Positions 1-5,080 of a stretch of 8,632 bases of DNA are shown here, in pieces (the stretch's first letter is position 1; each line of letters opens with the position of its first letter). Under the pieces are notes generated by a model. It had not been told where the DNA came from. It saw only the letters and a program-made list of their open reading frames with translations, and searched no databases. Location: assembly GCA_022781015.1 (NCBI GenBank), contig JALEUF010000125.1, positions 1-8,632 on the forward strand. Direction: 5' to 3'. The stretch comes from Caryophanales bacterium. GTDB taxonomy: Bacteria > Bacillota_I > Bacilli_A > RFN20 > CAG-826. The translations under genes were made by a program, and so were the position numbers.

Positions 1-36
1 ATTATATTCATGGAAAAGCGAGAGGGAGTGGAATGA
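1..36 (+). CDS. 3' end of an unknown upstream gene (partial)
   Basis: A reading frame is open from the left edge and ends at TGA 34-36; the visible residues are IIFMEKREGVE. Its stop overlaps the ATG of the next gene (ATGA, 33-36), the usual geometry of translationally coupled bacterial genes, which is the only reason to call it. Eleven codons are too few to identify a product, and the frame could be open by chance. If real, the next two genes belong to an operon that begins to the left of the window. Confidence 0.3.
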   Translation: MIFMEKREGVE

Positions 37-590
37 AGAAAGAAAATTATACTTTCTCTTTAATAAGGGCCTACACGTATAACGAGTTAGCGGATCAGAT
101 TAATGCTCATGCCGAAGTGATATGCCTTGAGGGAGAAATCTTAAAAGACCTATATAAGAAACTTAATGATGAAATTATTAAAAACAAAAGGAGGCTAGGC
201 TTTAAAGCCTTGATGGGGAGTCTTGCTGTTTTGAGCATCTTGTCTTTAAATCCACTTTTGATTGCGGGCGCGTTTTCGAGCGCAATATCGTCCATTCTTT
301 CTACTGATAAAGATAAAATTAGGGATTTCAAGGAATATAGCGCTGCCATTTTTAGAGATAGCAACGACAACAAAAGATTGTTGCCTATTTATGAAGCATC
401 TTTCGATGGCTCAACTGATTCAATTCGAGGATTCGAGGATTATTATTTTTTCTCAAGTACATATATGACAAGGAAATTTCAATGTGAATGCGGCAAAATA
501 ATAGATAAGTGTGATTTCGATGAAGAAACTAATAGATACTATTGCTCGGAATGCAATCACTATCTTGTTAGTAGAATATCGCTTAAATAG
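33..590 (+). CDS. Unknown membrane-anchored protein with C-terminal cysteine cluster
   Basis: I do not recognise this 185-residue protein. The start is supported by a purine-rich GAGGGAG site at 22-28, 4 nt before the ATG. Residues 1-50 are soluble and predicted alpha/beta, with a VICLEGE stretch (29-35) that resembles the N-terminal region of some small bacterial proteins placed before a transmembrane segment; this is a weak resemblance. Residues 57-89 are strongly hydrophobic after a basic NKRR cluster at 51-54, giving one long or two short membrane helices and suggesting a cytoplasmic N terminus. Residues 149-175 contain C151-x-C153-G, C160 and C171-x2-C174, consistent with a zinc ribbon although the first pair is CxC rather than CxxC. 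There is no signal peptide. The stop overlaps the Shine-Dalgarno site of the following gene, so the two are co-translated. A membrane-associated sensor or scaffold is possible, but the function is unknown. Confidence 0.75.
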   Translation: MKKENYTFSLIRAYTYNELADQINAHAEVICLEGEILKDLYKKLNDEIIKNKRRLGFKALMGSLAVLSILSLNPLLIAGAFSSAISSILSTDKDKIRDFKEYSAAIFRDSNDNKRLLPIYEASFDGSTDSIRGFEDYYFFSSTYMTRKFQCECGKIIDKCDFDEETNRYYCSECNHYLVSRISLK

Positions 591-600
591 GAGATGAAAT

Positions 601-792
601 ATGACGTATGACGAAGAATTAAAATACGAGCAATTTAATGAGGATATGATCGGAATATGTGTAATGTTGCTTGATATGAAAAAGAAACCAATTGAAATCA
701 AGGATCTTATTAACAAGTATTTTGGCATAGATAGTTTTGAACAATTAAATGGTTTTATTGAAGCTGCTCAAAGATATATTGTACATAGATAA
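601..792 (+). CDS. Small acidic hypothetical protein (63 residues)
   Basis: The start is supported by AGGAG at 589-593, which overlaps the TAG stop of the preceding gene and lies 7 nt from the ATG; this is why I regard it as real despite its size. The protein is predicted to be mostly alpha-helical, with no transmembrane segment and no cysteine pair. It has an acidic N terminus (MTYDEELKYEQFNED), a middle hydrophobic stretch (GICVMLLDM, residues 18-26) and a helical C-terminal part ending in RYIVHR. It resembles no family I can name. Its position directly behind the cysteine-cluster membrane protein suggests the two act together. A weak hairpin with a T-rich tail begins at its stop codon, so the operon probably ends here. 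Confidence 0.65.
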   Translation: MTYDEELKYEQFNEDMIGICVMLLDMKKKPIEIKDLINKYFGIDSFEQLNGFIEAAQRYIVHR

Positions 793-822
793 ACTAAACA
801 GCATGTCGTTAGGTTTATTTTA
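790..822 (+). terminator. Weak candidate terminator after the small operon
   Basis: Positions 790-817 form an imperfect hairpin centred on CATG: the outer arms TAAACT and GGTTTA pair with one G-U, and the inner arms AAC and GTT pair, with two mismatches between. The strand continues as TTTTATATA. The stem is A/T-rich and mismatched, so termination may be inefficient and readthrough into 820-1300 is possible. Confidence 0.35.
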
Positions 823-1133
823 TATATAGAATTCAGTTCGCTGACTGCACAGACCTTTAACGGACTACTGATGGCAACCAATTATATAATGAAATTCTTC
901 AAACTTTCGCGCTCAATCTTGCGCCGCTCAAGAGAAAGCGGATATTACTATATCTGTTTAATCTTGTTTGCTGTGCGTTTCTGACTTCCGTTTCCTCGAT
1001 ACGATTAATTCAATGACGCAAAGTTGTTGGTCATCAGACAGATGGGCCTTAGTCCGTAATCATCCAAATTTTGTGTGACCATTTGGAGGTGTTTTGGGGC
1101 AGAATGATTTTTTGTTAAATTTATGAAAATTAA

Positions 1134-1208
1134 GGGTATGCAGAACAACCGATATGGTATGCACTTTTTGAACAAGGGTATGCAAAATTTCATTGCTTAG
1201 GGTATACA
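1134..1208 (+). repeat. Four iteron-like direct repeats, consensus GGGTATGCA
   Basis: Copies are at 1134-1142 (GGGTATGCA), 1155-1163 (TGGTATGCA), 1176-1184 (GGGTATGCA) and 1200-1208 (GGGTATACA). The pitch is 21, 21 and 24 bp, about two helical turns, so all copies face nearly the same side of the DNA. Only the 9-nt core is conserved; the sequence between copies differs. Such arrays bind multimeric proteins: plasmid replication initiators, regulators, or transposases at the multiply repeated ends of IS21-type elements. No matching replication or transposase gene is in the window, so the binder is unknown. Confidence 0.6.
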
Positions 1209-1274
1209 TTGTATCAATATTGGTAATCAGACCCACGTAATAATAAATATTCTCAGTTTTTATGAGGACTATCT

Positions 1275-1305
1275 GGGGTTTCCGCTAGTGAAACCTTTTT
1301 TTCTT
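1275..1305 (+). terminator. Strong rightward intrinsic terminator
   Basis: GGTTTC (1277-1282), a 7-nt loop and GAAACC (1290-1295) form a perfect 6-bp stem that can be lengthened by G-U pairs, followed at once by seven T residues (1296-1302), C and TTT. The T tract is only on the plus strand; read leftward the hairpin is followed by CCAGATAG, so it does not serve the hipA-like gene. No rightward gene ends just before it: the nearest is at 792. It may end a non-coding or decayed transcript, or protect the oppositely transcribed hipA-like gene from antisense transcription. Confidence 0.6.
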
Positions 1306-1315
1306 TAGATAAAAA

Positions 1316-2515
1316 TTATTTCCTCTCAATTATTTTTAAAAGAGTAGATGCCTCTAGTCTAATTTTTGGATAAATAGAAATATATTTGTTTAGTTCATTG
1401 ATGATTGTATTTTTGAAATCATTAATTATTTCTTTAGCACTTTCTTCATCAATATAGAAGTATTTGGAAACACTAATTAAACCATTTGTTGTATTTCCGT
1501 TTCCAAATGATAGTTCAAAATCAGCATTATATAATGAAGGATTCACATCGAATAAGGGTGATAATTCATAGCCGTTTTCACGATAAATAAATGCGTGGTT
1601 CCGCAAATGATTATCCGTGTTATTAATAAGATATATAAATACCATTCTTTTATATAACTCAATCAAATTCTTTTGAACGTCAACGCAATTAGAATTAATG
1701 AAGTTAGCCAGATCTAAATAGGAGTATTGCCCACTACTCCCATCGGTTGTGCCTAAAGCAGTAACCGCACTAATATAGTGAATTCTTTTGCTTTTATCTC
1801 GATCAAATCTTTTTACGAGTAATGTGTGACCATAATTAGAGAACTTATCTAGTTTAGTCTTGGGGACATCTAATCCTAATTTTCTTGCTATCTCCAAAGT
1901 AATATATTCCCATAATTCAACATCATATCCATCATTTCTAGAAGGAAATTTAGCAAGATAAACATCATCGGAAATATAAACACTAGCTTTCGGTCTAGTT
2001 CCGCCTAAAGATGAGCCTGGGAGAAGAAGCCTTCTATAGACATCGTTATCAATATCATTACCTTCTTCTAATTTAATTGATGCGTATTCAATATCTCTTA
2101 GATATACATACGGCGGTATTGCGTTGTCGCTATCATCATTCAAGAATGGGCCATCCATTTTTTCTTTAATTCTCAATGCCCCCATCCTGCTTAAGTCATT
2201 GACCCTCACCAAATAGTCACTTAGCGTTAGTTTTTTAACTGGCCTATTATTCTTTAGTGCCTCAACTTGTTCGTATTTATCAATAAGAATGGTACCAAAA
2301 CGATCAGGCGCCATATCATTGAGAAAATGGAAATCATACTGAGGGCCAGAGAAATAGAACAAAAGAGGATCGATAATTGGATAATTCTTATTTAGCAGAT
2401 ATTCATCTGAGAATTCAAACACGAAAACTTCGTTGCCGTGTGCAAAATTAGAAGACAAAGTCCCCACAAAAACATCTTTGGAATTTAAAGATAAAAATAG
2501 GAATAACTTTTTCAT
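1316..2515 (-). CDS. hipA: HipA-family serine/threonine kinase toxin
   Basis: This is a 399-residue protein of the HipA family, protein kinases that act as toxins of type II toxin-antitoxin systems; Escherichia coli HipA phosphorylates glutamyl-tRNA synthetase and causes growth arrest and persistence. The target here cannot be read from sequence. The N-terminal subdomain has the family signature FLNDMAPDRFG (64-74). The kinase core shows the flexible loop PGSSLGGTRPKASV (166-179; Ser168/Ser169 correspond to the autophosphorylated serine region), the ATP lysine in LAKF (K189), the catalytic loop NNTDNHLRNHAF (298-309, Asp301 base, Asn306 metal ligand) and the metal-binding LSPLFDVNPS (Asp323). 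All key residues are present, so the enzyme looks active. The length is normal for undivided HipA, not the split HipBST arrangement. The start overlaps the antitoxin stop (ATGA, 2512-2515), with AGAGG 6 nt upstream. No leftward terminator is obvious after the stop. Confidence 0.93.
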   Translation of the reverse strand: MKKLFLFLSLNSKDVFVGTLSSNFAHGNEVFVFEFSDEYLLNKNYPIIDPLLFYFSGPQYDFHFLNDMAPDRFGTILIDKYEQVEALKNNRPVKKLTLSDYLVRVNDLSRMGALRIKEKMDGPFLNDDSDNAIPPYVYLRDIEYASIKLEEGNDIDNDVYRRLLLPGSSLGGTRPKASVYISDDVYLAKFPSRNDGYDVELWEYITLEIARKLGLDVPKTKLDKFSNYGHTLLVKRFDRDKSKRIHYISAVTALGTTDGSSGQYSYLDLANFINSNCVDVQKNLIELYKRMVFIYLINNTDNHLRNHAFIYRENGYELSPLFDVNPSLYNADFELSFGNGNTTNGLISVSKYFYIDEESAKEIINDFKNTIINELNKYISIYPKIRLEASTLLKIIERK

Positions 2516-2823
2516 TTTCTGCCTCTTTTTGGAACCTTGATATTTAGATCAAGAATTGTTCTACCGACTTTATCTTCTAATAACACATTTGCAAGTTCAT
2601 CATCATGGTTTCCCAAAGCATTAAGAACTGCAGCATATAGACCGAGAGATACATTTGGCGAACCTTTTTCGATACTAATTAAAGTAGGACGCGATATATG
2701 CGCACGTTCACAAATTAAACGCATAGACAAATTCCTTCTAAGTCTTGCTAATTTGATGTTTTCACCTAGCCTAGCAAGGTTATTAAGTACTTTTGGAAGC
2801 AAAACAGCATCTGTTCTTTTCAT
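2512..2823 (-). CDS. hipB: HipB-like Xre-family antitoxin
   Basis: This 103-residue DNA-binding protein has a Cro/C1-type helix-turn-helix at about residues 18-72 (LGENIKLARLRRNLSMRLI, then ERAHISRPTLISIEKGSPNV, then a closing helix). The tail is basic (VPKRGRK). HipB-type proteins neutralise the partner kinase by complex formation and repress their own operon with it. I chose ATG 2823 because AGGTGA (2828-2833) sits 4 nt before it; an in-frame TTG at 2841 would add six residues but overlaps the predicted transcription start. The gene comes before hipA and overlaps it by 4 nt, giving coupled translation with antitoxin first. The palindrome 2851-2870 in its promoter is the likely operator. Sequence similarity to E. 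coli HipB beyond the HTH is not evident, so the symbol rests on the operon position. Confidence 0.88.
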   Translation of the reverse strand: MKRTDAVLLPKVLNNLARLGENIKLARLRRNLSMRLICERAHISRPTLISIEKGSPNVSLGLYAAVLNALGNHDDELANVLLEDKVGRTILDLNIKVPKRGRK

Positions 2824-2837
2824 ATAATCACCTAATG

Positions 2838-2873
2838 TCAATTATATTTTACAAATAGGTAGTTATTTGTCAA
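2838..2873 (-). promoter_or_regulatory. Promoter of the hipBA-like operon
   Basis: Read leftward, TTGACA (2873-2868) is a consensus -35 box, followed by a 16-nt spacer and TAAAAT (2851-2846) as -10. Transcription would start near 2839, leaving a leader of about 15 nt that contains the AGGTGA ribosome site. A second TTGACA at 2841-2836 lies at the start point and belongs to a 14-nt direct repeat (2836-2849 and 2868-2881, 32 bp apart). Confidence 0.7.
2851..2870. promoter_or_regulatory. Operator palindrome in the hipBA-like promoter
   Basis: Perfect 7-bp arms ACAAATA and TATTTGT are separated by 6 bp. The palindrome fills the spacer between the -35 and -10 boxes, so any protein bound there would block RNA polymerase. 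Size and place are those expected for an Xre-family dimer, so autorepression by the HipB-like protein, helped by HipA, is the natural reading. Confidence 0.65.
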
Positions 2874-2882
2874 TTATATTTA

Positions 2883-2899
2883 ACATTATTGCATAATGT
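2883..2899. repeat. Second palindrome upstream of the hipBA promoter
   Basis: ACATTAT and ATAATGT form perfect 7-bp arms around TGC. It lies 10 bp upstream of the -35 box (2868-2873), where either a second repressor dimer or an activator could bind. The half-site differs from that of the operator, so it may serve another protein; chance is also possible in A/T-rich DNA. Confidence 0.4.
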
Positions 2900-2997
2900 A
2901 GTTAGAAAAATAACACTGCAACTTCAAAAAAACAATTCCTATTTTGGGCTCCTCCACTCCTATTTTCTAAGCAACTAATAATTATGAAGCAGATTAT

Positions 2998-3132
2998 TTG
3001 GAAAGTTTTTAAAAATTGTTAGATGAATTAAAACAACAATTATATCGATAATATCGAGGCTTTAAAAAGCACATCTAGAAAAACACATGTAAATTATCAT
3101 AAAATCTTGGAAAGTTTTTTAAAAATGTTAGA
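2998..3132 (+). repeat. Two copies of a 26-nt element before the HTH-ART gene
   Basis: Copy 1 is 2998-3023 and copy 2 is 3107-3132. They agree at 24 of 26 positions. Each begins TTGGAAAGTTTTT and ends TGTTAGA, with a central T-run/A-run that is nearly self-complementary. Copy 2 includes the -35 box and most of the -10 box of the HTH-ART promoter; copy 1 is 109 bp upstream with a poorer -10 (TAGATG). They may be a duplicated operator or promoter for autoregulation by the encoded HTH domain. Confidence 0.6.
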
Positions 3133-3134
3133 AT
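3107..3134 (+). promoter_or_regulatory. Promoter of the HTH-ART operon, probably leaderless
   Basis: TTGGAA (3107-3112), a 16-nt spacer and TAGAAT (3129-3134), preceded by TG at 3126-3127 (extended -10), make a good housekeeping promoter. Only 6 nt separate the -10 box from the ATG at 3141, so transcription should begin at or next to the start codon. No Shine-Dalgarno site precedes the ATG, which agrees with a leaderless message. Confidence 0.55.
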
Positions 3135-3140
3135 ATCTAC

Positions 3141-4028
3141 ATGATAGAACTAAATCTCTCTTTTGCACTTAAAAATTTAATGGATAGATTAAATTATGAT
3201 ATCCAGTCCATATCAAGCCTTTTAAACGTAGACCCAAAAACAATTGAAAACTATTTAAGCAAGCATTCTAATCCAACCGCTGCCATTGCTAATAAAATAA
3301 CTAAACTAATCGATGAAAATAACCTGGATATATATTCCCTTTTAGATATAGAGCCTAACACTTCTTATCTTTTTCATGGATCTAAAACAGGTGGGCTACA
3401 CGGAAAAATATCTACTTTAAGAAATAGAGGCGATTTTAATGATTTTGATAATGGATTCTATTTAAGTGATTCCTTGAAAAACGCCATAAATTATGTCATT
3501 GAGCAAAAAAGCCCAGTCATTTATCGTTTCAAGAAGGAAGATGTCTTGAAAGGGGCAATTTATAATTTTTCAAAAGAAGATAATGGTGAAAGAGATTGGA
3601 TAATATATATAGGACTAAATAGAGGAAAGATAACAAGTGAAGAAGACGAAATGTTTTTTAGAGAATATTATGACAAGAAATTCTCTAATTACGACGTCTT
3701 ATGTGGTGAAATCGCGGATTCATATAACTTTGATGTATTGAATGATTTTTTCAATAACATAACAGATTTAGAAGAAACTAGAAAAGCCTTGATTCTAGCA
3801 AATATCGGTCCTCAATTTGTAATGAAGAATGAAAAAGACGCTAATAACTTAGCCTGGGTGGAAACATATAAAATAGAGAAAAATCTTAGAGATTACTTAT
3901 TAAGCGTTGTAAAAGAAAAAAAGAAAATACTCAAGCAAAATAGGGATACTTTTTGCAAGGACCATGCATTCGATAGAACCACCACTTTCGAGCAAATAAA
4001 GAAAGAGATGAAAAAAGAATATGAATAA
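3141..4028 (+). CDS. HTH domain fused to DUF3990-like ADP-ribosyltransferase-fold protein; candidate toxin
   Basis: This 295-residue protein has two parts. Residues about 5-68 look like a lambda-repressor/Xre-type helix-turn-helix (LMDRLNYDIQSISSLLNVDP, KTIENYLSKHSNPT, then a helix to 60). Residues 75-245 match my memory of DUF3990, a family with the ADP-ribosyltransferase fold found in toxin-antitoxin-like pairs: YLFHGSK (76-82), the GDFNDFDNGFYLSD segment (97-110), W153 with an IIYIGLNRG strand (154-162), YDVLCGEIAD (184-193) and a closing GPQFVMKNEKDANNL (223-237). His79, Tyr107 and Glu190 could form an H-Y-E-type NAD site; this is inference. Residues 246-295 are a basic helical tail. The HTH may give autoregulation or place the enzyme on DNA. 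The next gene overlaps by 8 nt and may encode the antidote. If it is not a toxin, it could be a regulatory or defence ART. A start further inside (for example Met14) would cut into the HTH. Confidence 0.75.
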   Translation: MIELNLSFALKNLMDRLNYDIQSISSLLNVDPKTIENYLSKHSNPTAAIANKITKLIDENNLDIYSLLDIEPNTSYLFHGSKTGGLHGKISTLRNRGDFNDFDNGFYLSDSLKNAINYVIEQKSPVIYRFKKEDVLKGAIYNFSKEDNGERDWIIYIGLNRGKITSEEDEMFFREYYDKKFSNYDVLCGEIADSYNFDVLNDFFNNITDLEETRKALILANIGPQFVMKNEKDANNLAWVETYKIEKNLRDYLLSVVKEKKKILKQNRDTFCKDHAFDRTTTFEQIKKEMKKEYE

Positions 4029-4905
4029 AGAGCAGACAGATATCTACCATCTAGTTAAAACAATCGTTAACCTTGCCTATCTAGATAATCTAGAAATGGA
4101 AGATTTTATCAATGTTTTCTTTAAGTCTGCTTATTTAGAAAACATTCTGAATTTTTATGAAGTTGTTTACTATAACTCGAATAAGATTTACAAACAAATA
4201 AGAGAAGAGTTTGATTTCAAAAGAAATGAGAAAGAAGAACGTTACGATATAAACGTAATAAATTATGCTTGCTACATATATCTTTCTTTTCACTTTAGGA
4301 CTCTAGAATCTTTAAACTCAATCCTAAAACAACTGCCATTTTTAGATATAATCACTTATTACGAACAATATCATACCCTTGCTGATGAAAGAGTCATTTT
4401 TAAAGCTAAGCTCAATTACAATGAAAAAATGAATTATATTAGAAAGAGCAGGTTGAATGGATATAAATTCGATTTAACTAATCCAAAGAAAAACCAATTC
4501 ATAGCAAAACATATATATTTAAAGTTATTTAATTACCCCGAAATAGAAGCAATGAAATATACATACAAAGACCACTACTCTTTCCTAAAAAGTGATGTCG
4601 CTAATTTATTTATATTCACTAGAGCAGAAGGAATAAAAGCAATAAAAGACAAAGAACTCGACCATATAAAATATAATTTTCAGGACAATATTCTGTTTAT
4701 TTTCCTAAATGAAAAGGAAAACATTGAGCAAGATAAAATAGAAGAATTGTTCTATAGCCAAGAAGGAATTCCTTTTAGCAAAATGATATTCTATAAAAAT
4801 GAACAAGTTGCATTTATTAATCAAAGCGATGGTTATAAAACATTTTTCATAAACTTAACCCCTTTAGATATAAAAAGAATAGATGCTGATTATCTAAGCA
4901 AATAA
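4021..4905 (+). CDS. Unknown 294-residue partner of the HTH-ART protein; candidate antitoxin
   Basis: I cannot assign this protein to a family. Residues 5-65 are helical (LVKTIVNLAYLDNLEMEDFI, then ILNFYEVVYYNSNKIYKQIR). In length and pattern they recall the small helical DUF3791-type proteins that accompany DUF3990 proteins, but this is a weak resemblance. Residues 66-76 are a charged linker. Residues 77-180 are rich in Tyr, Phe and Leu and probably helical, and residues 181-290 look alpha/beta (NLFIFT, NILFIFLN, KMIFYKN, TFFINLT as likely strands). There is no signal peptide, transmembrane segment or metal-binding cysteine cluster. The ATG overlaps the last codons of the HTH-ART gene (ATGAATAA), with only weak purine runs upstream, so translation depends on the preceding gene. 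This fixed coupling is the main argument for a toxin/antidote or enzyme/partner relation. Toxin-first order would be unusual for classic antitoxins. Confidence 0.7.
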   Translation: MNKEQTDIYHLVKTIVNLAYLDNLEMEDFINVFFKSAYLENILNFYEVVYYNSNKIYKQIREEFDFKRNEKEERYDINVINYACYIYLSFHFRTLESLNSILKQLPFLDIITYYEQYHTLADERVIFKAKLNYNEKMNYIRKSRLNGYKFDLTNPKKNQFIAKHIYLKLFNYPEIEAMKYTYKDHYSFLKSDVANLFIFTRAEGIKAIKDKELDHIKYNFQDNILFIFLNEKENIEQDKIEELFYSQEGIPFSKMIFYKNEQVAFINQSDGYKTFFINLTPLDIKRIDADYLSK

Positions 4906-4975
4906 ATTGTTTCATTTTTAAAGACTAATCGAAATATTCCTTTTTATCAGGCGCATCAATAGTTTTGTTTGCTCT

Positions 4976-5009
4976 TTGGCATTGTTACTTTTGCCAATTT
5001 TCTTTATTT
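4976..5009 (+). terminator. Terminator of the HTH-ART operon
   Basis: TTGGCA (4976-4981) and TGCCAA (4992-4997) form a 6-bp stem with a 10-nt loop, followed by TTTTCTTTATTTTT. It lies about 70 nt past the stop of the 294-residue gene. The stem is short but the T-rich tail is long. Confidence 0.5.
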
Positions 5010-5031
5010 TTGGCATTTGTAACAAAGCCAA
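5010..5031. repeat. Second TTGGC/GCCAA hairpin in the convergent spacer
   Basis: TTGGC, a bulged A, TTTG, a TAA loop, CAAA and GCCAA form a 9-bp stem. It repeats the arms of the hairpin at 4976-4997, and both begin with a similar string (TTTGGCATTGTTAC and TTTGGCATTTGTAAC), so it looks like an imperfect tandem duplication. It has no T tract of its own on either strand; it could protect 3' ends or back up the neighbouring terminators. Confidence 0.45.
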
Positions 5032-5033
5032 TT

Positions 5034-5060
5034 AAAAAGACCCCCAAATAAATGGAGGTC
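5034..5060 (-). terminator. Intrinsic terminator of nifJ
   Basis: Read leftward, GACCTCC (5060-5054), an 8-nt A/T loop and GGGGGTC (5045-5039) form a 7-bp stem with one G-U pair, followed by TTTTT (5038-5034). It starts 21 nt after the stop codon of the oxidoreductase gene, the normal distance. Confidence 0.85.
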
Positions 5061-5080
5061 AATTTGAGTTAGATTAGATA

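Larger units (their letters stand above)
793..1315. other. Gene-free stretch, possible insertion remnant
   Basis: No reading frame here has a ribosome binding site and a plausible product. The longest frames are a 62-residue leftward one (1005-1193), whose repetitive CIPL residues are only the read-out of the DNA repeats, and a 37-residue rightward one (871-984) with no Shine-Dalgarno site. The part from about 900 to 1080 looks less A/T-rich than the surrounding spacers, and the same strand carries stop codons in all frames, as expected of a decayed gene or non-coding RNA. The right half holds four short direct repeats (1134-1208) and a strong rightward terminator (1275-1302). Confidence 0.5.
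2824..3140. other. Divergent control region between the two modules
   Basis: These 317 bp hold no gene. From left to right they contain the hipB ribosome site, the hipBA promoter with its palindrome, a second palindrome at 2883-2899, a stretch without clear signals (about 2900-2990) apart from two CCTATTTT copies, and two copies of a 26-nt element (2998-3023 and 3107-3132), the second of which forms the promoter of the rightward operon. Confidence 0.6.

Noticed and set aside
871..984. Rightward 37-residue reading frame in the gap
   Set aside because: No Shine-Dalgarno site, odd composition and no support from neighbours.
1005..1193. Leftward 62-residue reading frame in the gap
   Set aside because: It has no ribosome binding site, and its repeated CIPL residues are just the translation of the GGGTATGCA repeats.
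1134..1208. CRISPR array
   Set aside because: The repeated core is only 9 nt, pitch is 21-24 bp, and there are no cas genes; CRISPR repeats are longer with larger spacers.
1277..1295. This hairpin as the hipA terminator
   Set aside because: Read leftward the stem is preceded, not followed, by the T/A run, so it cannot work as an intrinsic terminator for hipA.
2537..2827. Rightward 96-residue frame opposite hipB
   Set aside because: It is the complement of a well-supported helix-turn-helix gene and has no ribosome site or family features.
2824..2841. TTG start for the hipB-like gene at 2841
   Set aside because: AGGTGA at 2828-2833 is placed for ATG 2823, and the predicted transcription start near 2839 would leave the TTG outside or at the edge of the message.
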